A stretch of DNA of 64,000 nucleotides from Leucogyrophana mollusca (Eukaryota; Basidiomycota; Agaricomycetes; Boletales): positions 1-64,000 of the forward strand of contig MU266356.1 of the NCBI GenBank assembly GCA_021014945.1, given 5' to 3'. A program made the position numbers and the translations under genes. The notes under the pieces were generated by a model. It ran no database searches and was not told the origin of the DNA. It worked only from the letters and a program-made list of their open reading frames with translations. Shown piece after piece: positions 1 through 10,287 of this stretch (its first letter is position 1; every line of letters starts with the position of its first letter).

Positions 1-54
1 TGATGAAAAGTCTGGGCAGACTTCTAGAGCTGGGTCGACGGTGATTCGGGGCAT
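1..54 (-). CDS. possible 5' end of a gene leaving the window
   Basis: On the minus strand an ATG at 54 in a good fungal context (AAA before the ATG) opens 18 sense codons that run out of the window. The peptide begins MPRITVDPALEVCPDFSS. Its form (a beta strand ending in a 'CPDF' turn) recalls the start of B3/B4-type tRNA-binding domain proteins, but 18 residues cannot prove this. The call rests only on the ATG context, the open frame and the otherwise uninformative DNA upstream. Confidence 0.3.
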   Translation of the reverse strand, partial: MPRITVDPALEVCPDFSS

Positions 55-1381
55 TTTCGCTCAGAGGAATTATTGGGGAATTACGAGGATGCTTAATTAG
101 ATGAGGTAGATTGAATGAGTGAGTTGGATTGGTTGATAGGAAAAGAAAGGAGAGAAAAAGAGAGACTCGAACACAGCGATAGCGACGTCGAGCGTTGATG
201 GTGGCGGCACGAAAGAGAGAAATGCGTGCCGCGTCGGCCGCTCGCGCAAAGACTAAACTCTGTCACTTCACTCGTGCCTCGTTACGTGACAGAGTCACAA
301 ATATAGGAAACCGAGTTCAGAACAATAGAACTTTTGAACATCGTCGCCTTCTTTGGGCTGTGGTTATGTCACAGTGTCTACGTGTCAAAGGCTCCGGCTT
401 GCGGTTGTGGATCGCCTCGAAGATTCAGCTTGCATGGAATTTGCATGGAGCATGGAACTCTTCCGAGTCTTCGACGTTGCGTAGGTACGTTGTCGCGACG
501 CTAGTGATTTTCGTAAATCCACTCATGCAGGGCGGTGGTCCAGATCGACGGACTACGGTCAATCGAGTTGCCGTCCTTCACAGTAAAACACATTCTGGCA
601 AAGAGCTGGCTCGGAGGTGTACCATCTCGGTAAAGGGCCGACGGGTGAATATTGAATGATGGTATCGATCTCCTTTGCCACATCGATCGCGCCCGAACCT
701 AGTGCATGCTTGGGTCAGCTCCACCCAGGAGCACACTCGGACGGGTCACCAGGAATATAACAGGCTAGTTGCAGAAAGTTCAATCAGACCTGGAGCTTGC
801 TTAACGTATCCGGCATAGGGGCTGCAGTGATGACATCGAGTTCCGAGTGTACGGCAGCTGCATGCTGAGCTCGAAGAAAATACAGCTGTAACATGCTGAC
901 AATCGGAGCCAACGAACCAGACCTTATGGGACAAGGAAGGATGAGAGCTTGCAGATGCTTGGAACAGCATAGAAGGTAAGGCTGACAGGGGATACCCGTG
1001 CCTGTCCCCACACCACGTCCAAAGACACAGCGCGCCAACAACGAATCGACGCGACCGGAAACGAAGCCGACCCAGTCTATCGAACTAATCACTCTGCCGC
1101 TGCAATGCTCTCGCTCTCGAATGGCTCGAAGCCGCGATATCAATCGATGATGTAACACACAAGAGGAATAACGAGTCTAAAACAATGTCCCACCGAATGA
1201 TTCAGCGTAGAGAGCTATCAAAACAACAACAATGTATGGAAAGGTCCGTAGTGTTCAATGTCCAGTGATCTCTAATGTACGTAATTCAAGTCCGTCGAAG
1301 TTAAATTGGGATTGTCCATTCTGCAGATACAGAGCACCGTGTTAGCAACTTGGTGGCAGATGTAAAACACATCCCCCTACC
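55..1381. other. intergenic, nothing recognised
   Basis: No protein family, RNA gene or repeat was recognised. Open frames here either lack an ATG start or read as compositionally random, Arg/Ser-rich sequence. The stretch should hold the promoter of the gene leaving at the left edge and the 3' region of the cerato-platanin gene. Confidence 0.5.
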
Positions 1382-1810
1382 TCATGAGAGACCACATGCC
1401 GATTTAGCAACCTGCACCGCGGTGACATTCACCCTTCCGAGATCAACCGCTTGCCCATCAGTCAGCGTGTTCAACGCCCCCTCCGACAGAACAAACCCGG
1501 TAAGCGCGACGTCCACAGCTGTCACATTAATCGTCTCGCTCCCGTATGTCAACTGCCAGCACGACCCGCAAGCAGGGGAGTCCCAGCCCGTGACAGCAAA
1601 GGCACCACCAACGTTAGGGTACGTGGGGAGCTGTCCTATGGTTTGGTAGCCCTTTGTGACGAGCCCGTTGGTGCCGTCAGAGCAGGAGACGTCGTCGAGG
1701 GAAAGCGCGGAGTTGTCGTAGCGGGTGTCATATGAGGCGGTGTATGTGTCTTGGGCAAGGGCAGCGAGGGCAAGGGCGGCGAAGGAGAGAGCGGACGTGA
1801 TGAACTTCAT
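1382..1810 (-). CDS. cerato-platanin family secreted protein
   Basis: A single-exon gene for a 142-residue secreted protein. Residues 1-19 form a signal peptide (hydrophobic core ending in ALAQ). The rest is a complete cerato-platanin domain: the 'SYD..YDN' start, 'CSDGTNGL.TKGY', 'GGAFAVTGW.SPACGSCW' and a C-terminal 'V..SACG'. Four cysteines are present, the number needed for the two disulfides of the family. Cerato-platanins are small fungal wall-associated or secreted proteins with an expansin-like fold. They bind chitin oligomers, loosen polysaccharides and can trigger plant defence. The start is fixed by the signal peptide and the lack of upstream in-frame coding sequence. No intron is needed. 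Basidiomycetes usually have several copies; only one lies here. Confidence 0.94.
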   Translation of the reverse strand: MKFITSALSFAALALAALAQDTYTASYDTRYDNSALSLDDVSCSDGTNGLVTKGYQTIGQLPTYPNVGGAFAVTGWDSPACGSCWQLTYGSETINVTAVDVALTGFVLSEGALNTLTDGQAVDLGRVNVTAVQVAKSACGLS

Positions 1811-2980
1811 GATGGGCTAGAGAGGAAGATAGTACAGTATACAGTAGTGAGGCTTTTTGAAGGGCTCGAGGTTTGAGGGGCTGAAGAAATCGACCTCGAA
1901 GCCATGTGTTCTTATACCTACGCTTCGTATATCATGTGAGCCCACCCTGAAAGAACCTGTGTAGTTTAGTGCGGCCTTCTTAGCGAGACTCGCACCCGGG
2001 AATGGATATCCGTGGACGCGTGGTGGTCGCTACACTGGTTTATGGGCGGCTGCACAACCCATCCGGCATTAGTTGCCAAAGTTCATGATGAGCACTGGAC
2101 GCTCACGTACATCTTCCGACCTCAGAGGATCCTTGCAACCCCAAAAACATACTGTGACATGGGGACAAGCAGGTTTGCGCCCCAAAACTAGCACATGAGG
2201 CTGATACAAAGATGTAAGGATGATGCCCGCGACGGTAATGAGCTGAAATCTTGAGGCCGAGGAGCACTCAAATGAAACGGTCGAGAGAGAACACGGGGTG
2301 CGAGAAGTGATTCGACGTCGAAAATTCATCGTACTGGCTCATGTAAGCTGTGCACTCACCACTCACCAGCACTCGAACAAAGGAGACAAGTATGAGAAAG
2401 AACGACTCACCCCAGGAAATGATATGTATTGGGAAAGGCCCAAAAGTTAGATAGTATCATCCCGTCGATCTTGACAGTATTATTGGTCATGAAACCCTTG
2501 CTAGTGCTTCACCCGATAGCAAGGAACTCCGGTGAACGCGCACACGATCAATTTCCGCGTATTCTCTGATCGTATCGCCCGGTCGGTGTAAGAATTCCGC
2601 AAGAAGAGTCCTTTCCTTGGTCTTCAGTGGGCCGGGCCAACTTGAGCGAGAATCGGGATCAAGGTCACGGCCAGAGGATATGGAATGTAATTCTGTACGT
2701 GCTGCGGTTCATGGGGCGTTTGATGAGTCCGTTAATGAATTCAAATTGACTCCCGGCCATAGAGTCAAACAACGGCCTGATGGTCGCAAGCACGTACATA
2801 GCACTAGTTGATGGCAGTGTAGTTCGCTGTGTGAGAACGATCTTGTAGCGATGAGCAGATGTGGACATGTTCACAGTAACCACGTGAGTATTCTGCGTGA
2901 CTGTGAGGGTACTCAGAGAAGATGTGAGCACTCATTGTCTCTCCTATTCTCTCCCAGCAACTACTACGTACAAATTTCGA
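1811..2980. other. intergenic between divergent cerato-platanin and methyltransferase
   Basis: Shared upstream region of two divergent genes. I saw no credible coding frame, RNA gene or repeat. The open frames here are short and match no family. Confidence 0.5.
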
Positions 2981-3821
2981 TGTCTACCCATCTCCATCCT
3001 GCTGAACCTAACGGACATGATCACCGCCACGATCATTCACACAGCTTTGAGGACGCCAACAAGCAGTACTTTAACGAGACCGCTCACATACACAACGATC
3101 GGCCCGAAGTGCATGAAATGGCGCGGCGAATCGGTGCGGCGATGCTGGAAGCCTATGAGTTCGACGAAGAGACTACTACGGTCATGGACTATGCCTGTGG
3201 AACGGGTTCGTGAGCCATTTATTGAGATCATCTACCGTTCGTCGAGAAGTGTTGCTGGCAGGTCTAATCTCAAAGGAACTGGCACCACATGCGAAATCCA
3301 TCCTGGGCGTAGACATCAGCCAGAGCATGGTCGACCAGTTCAATCAAAGTGTATTCAACCAGGGTATAGATCAAGACGAAATGAAAGCCATCTGTGCAGA
3401 GCTGAAAGGAGATCAGGGCGAACTGGAAGGAGTGAAATTCGACGTGATAGTCGTAAGTCAATGATGAGCCTTTATGGTCAAGCAAGCGACAATAACTGCG
3501 GCGACATTGGTGCAGTGCGCGTCCTCGTACCACCACTTCACGTCTATCGAGGATGTGACACGGATCCTCGTCTCGCATATTAAGCCGGGCGGATCTCTTA
3601 TGGTCGCTGATTTGTTAAAGGAGGAGTTTGCCGGGGAGATTTTCCCCAGTGATGTACACCATCTCGTCGCACATAAGGGAGGGTTTGAGGAGACAGACAT
3701 GCGTGCTGTGTTTGAGGGCGCTGGTCTCCGCAATTTCACCTTTGAATTAGCCGCGGAAGCAAAGCGGTTTGGGCACCCTGTGAAGATTTTCCTAGCCAAA
3801 GGGGACAAAATTGCAGATTAG
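2981..3821 (+). CDS. class I SAM-dependent methyltransferase with His-rich N terminus
   Basis: Three exons give a methyltransferase of about 240 residues: 2981-3205, 3262-3452 and 3516-3821. The glycine-rich SAM loop 'DYACGTG' is rebuilt exactly across intron 1 (donor GTTCGT, acceptor CAG). The acidic strand-2 motif 'VDISQSM' follows, then 'FDVIV|CASSYHHF' across intron 2, and 'KPGGSLMVADLL' as motif III. The fold is that of small UbiE/type-11 methyltransferases; the substrate cannot be told. The start ATG at 2981 precedes a His-rich stretch (about residues 3-20, HPAEPNGHDHRHDHSH), which might bind metal. The longer upstream frame has poor codon logic and was not used. The stop lies only 56 bases from the convergent REV1 stop. 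Confidence 0.88.
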
Positions 3822-3877
3822 ACCGTATGGTAGATAATGTATTTCCAGTGGATTGCAGATGACCCATCGATGCTGCC

Positions 3878-6800
3878 TCACTTCAGTGATAGAGATCCTC
3901 CAAACCTTTTTCTTGCTGCTACATCCACCTTCCCTTTCACCTCCCGGAATGCTCTCCACCACGCCTTGCCAATGCCTTCGGATGTCAGACGTTTAGCCTT
4001 GTCCACATCAGATGTCTCGTGCTCCCAGATTGTCCAGTCCCTCCGCAGGAGCACAAGCCACCATTTCATCACCGCAATCGTCTTCTCCATCCCACTATCA
4101 GCCGAGTCGACACTTTGAACCAAGAATTTGCTGAAATAATCCACGTCTCTCTGATTCGGCGGGTACTCCTGGAAGCCCTCGACCCATGACTCGATTACGC
4201 GTTGTACGTCGTCCGTCTCGGTAAAATACAGCCTCTCCCCCTTCTCCTTACCCTGCTGCTTAAGTAATGGGGGCTGAGGGTGTTTAGCTTGCGGAGGGGG
4301 CTTCTTCCGGTATGGGAATGATGGGGAACGTGTTTGTCGGGTGCCGTCCTTGATGATCTTCCGCTTACTAAGGAGGCCGCCGCTCTTCAGATGTCTAGCT
4401 GTGATGAGCTGCTCGCGCTGCAGCTCAATAGGGAGGAGAGCGAATACTTCCGGATCGATGTCAAGCTTTCGGAGCTCCGCATCAGTTGTGCGCATGCCGG
4501 AGGTGCCAACGCGTTTAGTGAAGAGCATGTTCTTCTTCGGCGATAGCATAGTCCTATTATTCGGTGCGAGCTGTTGCGTGATGCGTTTGACGTTAACGCC
4601 TTTGACCAGGATCTTGGGCCGCGCATCGGGAACTACAGGGGACGGTTCCGGTGGCACGGGGGAATGAGATCGACGCTGATACTCGAGCTCGAGTTCCTTC
4701 CGAAGATCTGCAGGCAGTGCGTCAAATACCTCCTTGTCGACTTGGGAGAACGATGGAAGGTCAAGAGACGGAGAGTTTCGAAAGTTGCTACCGTCGTTGA
4801 TCGGACCAGCGGTATCTACGAGAACAACAGCTTCCTGGGACGGAGGTTCCACATCTATGTTTAGCGCTTCGGGGTGATCGTCAGTGATATCGGCTTCGGC
4901 GGTGCCCTTACGAGCCTTCGTGGGGGTGTCCAGAAGTTGAAAAGGCAGCTTGGCTTGTCCTGGATCGTAATGGTCGCCGCCAGAGGTGCTCTCCAGTTTC
5001 TGAATTTGGATTCCTATACCGCGCAGCTCTTTGGGGTCGAAATTCCACGATTTGAGCAGTCTCCAGGCATGCTCCCCAATATCCTTGTTGTCGCTCGTAG
5101 CGCGGCCTTGTGGGTTTGACAGTGGTGTTTGCTTGTTAAATGTCTCGCAAATGCCGTGACCCATAAACTAGGAAAAGATGAACAGCGGCATAATGTAATT
5201 GAGAATAAGAAGTACCTTCGGGGGTTCAACTGGTGCGCTCGGGTCTCTTTTCATGATCTTCAATGTCAAAGAACGCCCTCGCATATCCACATTGTTCAGT
5301 CGGCGGGATACTTCTTCCGCCATCTGGAAGATGAAAGCTTCCGCTTGTTCATTATTCTCAAAGCGAATGCCATACTGCAAAACAATCAATATGTGCATGG
5401 CGACCATATGGAGGTGACTCACGTTGATATCGCAAGATACCGATTTACGGGGTTTATCAGATTCCAACCTGCGTTCATCGATGCCTCGCATTGCTTTGTA
5501 GAGCGTTTCTCCAGTCCCTTTGCCTAAAGCATCGCATAGCGCCCCCTTACTCTTCTTCAACAGCTCCCCAAGATTCGTGGCACCAAGCTTTTCCTTCGCT
5601 TTCTGGCGAGTCGAGTATCCAAAACCGTGGAGATCGTCAATGTCGAGAGGCTCAAGGACTTTTTGTACGTCTGCGGCAACGAGGTGAAATGTTCCTGCTG
5701 GCTTCGCACGACGGGTCGCAATCCGAGCCAATTGAATGTTTTCTGCGATGCCAATGCTGACTGAAATCTGCGTGAGTACTGATGCAGTAGGATATAACAA
5801 TCGGGGCACCTTCGCAACCAGTTGCTTCCTTCACTTGAAATCTGATCAGATCGGCGAGGTCCTGTGCAGGATCTTTCGGGGCAGCTTCAGAGACTGGAAG
5901 CCGCGAGTACTCTTCCCTACGTCGCGCGACACTACTTGTTACCTCGATCAAGGCTTCGTCTACGGACACAGCTTGCAGATCATCCGCGTGTCGCATGAGA
6001 ATGGTATAGAACTGGAGCGAGATCTGCCGGTACCTGCGTTCAAAAGAGCATCAGTAAGGACGCATATAACGGCCCTTGGGTGGCCTACGTTTCGAATTCG
6101 TATGGTATGGTCATAATGCCCGGACACAATTTTCGCGCTTGCTGAAGACTATTTGATAGATGAGCTCCAGTGGACAGAGAAATCGCGTAGCCGCTTACCT
6201 CATACCATTCTTTATCCCAAAAACTCTCGCCTCATAGCTTGAACTCGCTATCTCGCTGGTGCTTGCCGCACCGCCTTGAGCACCTTGAGAATGGCAGACT
6301 ACCACAGGTTTTCCACGAAGATGAGGGCGGCTGATGAGCCCCGCCGATACGAAGAAGCAGTCAAAGTCACAATGCATAATCACTTTTTCGGGGTCGACTG
6401 CTCTCTCCTTGCCTTTACCTTTCGAACGGGTTTGCATAACAAGCTCAGCACCTTTCATACTAACATCTTCTTCACCATCCGCTGCAACCTCGCCTCCATG
6501 TCCCCAGATACTATCTGACGCTGATATGATAGGCTCTCTTCCAGGAGGCAAGACAGCGGCCTCTCCACCTTCGACATGCTCCTGTGCCTGGGCCACCAGA
6601 TTTTTAAGCTCTGCTTTCCATGTAGAGAGATGGTGTAGACGAGAGTTCTTGTAGAAGCCCTCGATGAAGTCGGGAGCAGCCGACGTATGAGCGGCTCTCC
6701 AATCTGGATTTGCCATGACGCGTTCGGCGAGCGGATTAGATTTGTTCGCTGCATAGCCGGGAATGCGTGCTGCTTCCTCGTAAGTGGCCGGATCTGTCAT

Positions 6801-7803
6801 ATAGAGGACGCGAGAAGGAGATATCTCCAAGGGCAATCGTGAGGTGGAAGCTGTAGGTGGCATCTGTTGGGTCACGAAGTCATCCTGTTGGCCTGCTGGT
6901 GTACGGGGAACATTCAAGTCTTGAGTAGACGTATCGACCAGTGGAGCTTCCTTGGCTGCACCAGCTGTAGGCTTTGGGAGCAATGGAGGCAATTCGAAAA
7001 GAGGTCGTTGAGTGGATATCCCTTGGGAGGCCTCGACCCTGCCCCCAGGGCGGAATATGTAATCTCTCCAGGGAAGCAGAGTCCCCGCTGCGGCGCTTTC
7101 CACTAGCCATTCAGGCCTTGCCACTTTCATGTGCTTGAAGTCTCGGATTTTAGCAGCGGTGAGAGAGCACGTTAAAATGTGTGTTCTAAACGGTCGAACA
7201 GATTAAACAGGTAAATTTACTGTGAATAGCAGAAGCCAGAAGTGCGAACACTAGAGATTTCTTGTCCAGGTAAGGCTGAAATACGCCCCCGTGTTTCACA
7301 ATGAGCTGACGTAGATCCTGGACGGAGGGTGTCGTGAAACCGTTTATCTACGAGTCTCTGTTAATGTGTTTATGATGGCCATAAGAGAAGACGCTCACAT
7401 ATATGGACAAGCCTTGAAAGATCCTGCTCTTACCCTCGGCATCGTCGTTGATGTCGAGATTCTCGTTCTGGATCTGCAGTTTTGCGCGTTTCCTCCGCAT
7501 ATACTCTCCAAACTGTCCAAAACGCGAAGCTCCATAAACTGCAGTGTCGTCGTCCACCGAATCACTATCCTTGGCTTGTGTTGCTCCCGGCAGGGATGAA
7601 GATGACAACTTCGGGCTGAAGGAGCGACTGCGCTTTCGTGACGCCGTATCCACGGTGGAGTGGACGGTGGTCGCTATGGGCAATCTTTCGATAGGTTCAT
7701 CGCCAGATAGAACGGCCGTTTGCAATATTTCCATGAGCTCTGGATCATCTGGACCAAATAGGTCGGAGGAGGAACTGCCAGACGGCTTGAGGGGTTTCGC
7801 CAT
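3878..7803 (-). CDS. REV1: DNA repair protein REV1 (Y-family polymerase)
   Basis: A multi-exon gene for a deoxycytidyl transferase of translesion synthesis, acting in the nucleus with Pol zeta. The ATG at 7803 starts an exon to about 7399. A BRCT domain follows, split by introns ('INGFTTPS' to 'ARPEWLVES...LLPWRDYIF', about 7347-7030). The catalytic palm begins with 'HCDFDCFF' and 'SYEARVFGIKNGM' near 6195-6400; the second catalytic motif 'SVDEALIEV' is near 5960. An HhH segment follows ('LDIDDLHGFG'), then the little finger ('ATSDNKDIGEHAW', 'ELRGIGIQIQKLE'). The last long exon carries two ubiquitin-binding motifs ('FDALPADLRKELE' and 'FALLPIELQREQ') and a helical C-terminal domain that in the family binds REV7 and other polymerases. 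All expected parts are present and the gene looks intact. Exact borders of the small middle exons are uncertain. Confidence 0.93.
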
Positions 7804-8118
7804 TGTCTCCTATGGGGTCAGCTAACACAATTTACACCAAAACCCAACATGGACAAAGAACATGCAGACAACTAGACTGTAGCCCGTAGTCCACGTCAGT
7901 CGAAGTATCCAAGGAGGGCCGCCGAGTTACCCGGAGTGCTATGAGCTGCAGTTGCCAGTGGTCGTGTTTCACTGTTTGTCGCGGTACCGTGTTGTTTGGC
8001 AGCAGCTTCAGAAACAAACAAACGCTTTGGAATGCGAATACTATGGATGCCTTATAAGGATGTACACTACACACCACAAACGCCCCGAAAAGCAAAGGAA
8101 ACAATACAGCGGGGAATG
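7804..8118. other. short intergenic spacer upstream of REV1
   Basis: Region between the REV1 start and the PP2C stop, both genes on the minus strand. It should hold the REV1 promoter and the PP2C terminator. No other feature was recognised. Confidence 0.5.
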
Positions 8119-9614
8119 TCAGAGAGTCTGTACAACAATGGAGATGTCATCGAGCCAAGGAGTATCCATGTCGAGGGTCAATGCTCGTGACACATTCAAG
8201 GCACTGTTACCTAGGGCGCGCCAAAGCAGCCGTAAAGACATGCACTGCAGCGTACCACCTTCAGGGCCTTCTGCATTCTTAGCCCATTCCGAAATAATAC
8301 TCTGCAATTGATGACCGCATATGTCTGTTAATCCATCGGAGCACAAGAGGAGATATCGTCGAGGCGGATGTTGGGTGGTCGAGGTGGCACCAAGTGGGTA
8401 GTGGGTGACCTCTGGTACCGAGGATATATAAGGAGGAGTATGGTTTCGCACCAAGAACTCTTCCCAGGGAGACGTATCGTGATAACCTGGATATAGGTTA
8501 TACAATATTCGTCTCGTAAACTCAGGGGGTTGTTTGAATGGAGTGTCTCCAATGCCTAAAGCGTGCAAAGAGTCAACAATCAGGAACGCAATGACCAGTC
8601 GCTAACACACATCGGAAGGGGGCTATGGCGCCAAGAACGCGGCCGTCCATGACGCACTCCGATTCTCCCGGATGCTCACGCATCACGCGCTCCACTTCGG
8701 CGCTGTTCTCGCCATTATGGGTTCTGGTCAAGACCTCCACGGCCCACTTCTTCGGAGAGTATTCCGATACCATGACTTTGCAGTAGACATTAGCGGGCAT
8801 ACATGAAATAGTCAAGGCGACGGTAACGTACTGCCTTGACAGTCACCTAAGTTGGCGAGCCACAGATGTTCATGATTAGGGTCAACAAGAGCGACGAGCG
8901 CTGTGGTACCGTACATGCACAACCTTGCCTTCTTGTAATTGTGTCCTCCGGATAACTGGTCGTTCAGGACCAGCCGAATTTCGTCATTCGACAGTGTAGA
9001 TAACGTCTCCAGGCCACCCGGAAACAGGTTCAAGACGTCATTGGCAATCGCTTCGTCGAACGAGGTTACCGCACGCGAAAGCATGTCTGCAATCAGGGGG
9101 GGAGGAACAGTATGGCCTCCATGCTTCTGCACCATCTCTCGCAAAAAATCGCGAATGATGATCGGCATATGATAGGCGGCATGGTCAACTGTGGCGTCGC
9201 CTAAATGACCTAGGGTGAAGTATTTATAAACACTGCGTATCTCCCCGGTAAGGATAAATAGAGCACAAAGAGCGTACCATCGAATACTCCGGTCAATGTC
9301 CACGAGCGACCTGCGATATCAAGCTGTTGGATGATGTACCGATCTTGTGTTCGCGTACCGACAAATGGCTGGAAATTCAACCCCTCCGCACGCCACTGTT
9401 TAGCAGCAGGGCCGCCAAATGTTTCGCTCTGCAGGTCAGCAGCCGCCGCTAGTTGCCGCCAGGCCTCCAAATGCTCCAGGAGTTTATATGGGCGGGGCCA
9501 TGGCCCATCTTCGGGACCACACCGAGAACCTGGGACATCACCACACCAAGCCAATGGTGGCGACTCGGCCAAGCCATCCACGCCGGGACGCTTGAGCAAG
9601 GTCGACATGCCCAT
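8119..9614 (-). CDS. protein phosphatase 2C family (PPM-type Ser/Thr phosphatase)
   Basis: A multi-exon metal-dependent phosphatase. The motifs run in order: 'LTGVFDG|HLGDATV', where an intron splits the metal-binding DG-H motif; 'CMYGTTALVAL'; 'LWLANLGDC'; 'LLLCSDGLTD'; and the C-terminal 'WLDDISIVV', whose aspartates complete the metal centre. The N-terminal part contains 'AWCGDVPGSRCGPEDGPWPRPY' elements and 'GTRTQDRYIIQQL', as in the mitochondrial pyruvate dehydrogenase phosphatase-like branch of fungal PP2Cs; I infer that subfamily only loosely. The frame is open above the chosen ATG (9614) but contains no further ATG before a stop, so the start is at 9614 or 9608 unless an upstream exon exists. 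Confidence 0.88.
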
Positions 9615-10287
9615 AGCGAGCAAAGAGGTAAAAGTGCAGGGCGAGCGCACTCGAGGGGTGCCGCGAGCAAGCGTATCCTGACAGCCCTGCTTTAAAAGAC
9701 CAATAAGACTATACAGAATGGGGCGTTAGAGTTCAGCATCGCGGATTTATCGATAATTTGTGGATGGATCTCATACACATACACGTGGCAGATGTCGCCG
9801 CTCCTGTAGATCAACATATGGTGCAGTCATGTCGAATCTCGGCCAGGTGGGATATAGATAACGTCCGTGCATGATCCATTCCGAGTAGCGGTGCATCCTC
9901 AGCCCATTCGAGACTATGTGTGGGGTCATTTGAGCAAATAGTCAGGTGTACTTGGGAACCCGTCGAGGAGTTTGTGGAAGGATACAAGAGATGTCAAATT
10001 TAGGTAACACGCTGTCGCAATAATATTTGTCGGGTTGCATCAGGTCATATGCAAGTAACCTGTATTGCTGAAAACTTGTAATAATATCGTAAGGCTACAA
10101 TACAATCCTGTATAGAACGTGTTGATGATTAAGGAACGAAGCGAAACAATGCATTGACTACAGTAGGATGATGCGATGTGGGTTGTAGGGAGTGGTAATG
10201 AAGAGAGTGTACATACACTGTATATATCCAGTCTAATCGAGGCGAGGTCCATGTGAAGACAGTGGGGCGAATGAGAAAAATATGAAA
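9615..10287. other. intergenic, nothing recognised
   Basis: Region between the PP2C start and the stop of the cysteine-rich membrane protein, both on the minus strand. No convincing coding frame or repeat was seen. Confidence 0.5.

Noticed and set aside
195..659. 154-codon plus-strand open frame
   Set aside because: Arg/Ser-rich random composition, no family resemblance, overlapping frames of similar length on the other strand.
784..1158. 124-codon minus-strand frame in the left intergenic region
   Set aside because: Starts at GTG, not ATG, and shows no domain or conserved pattern.
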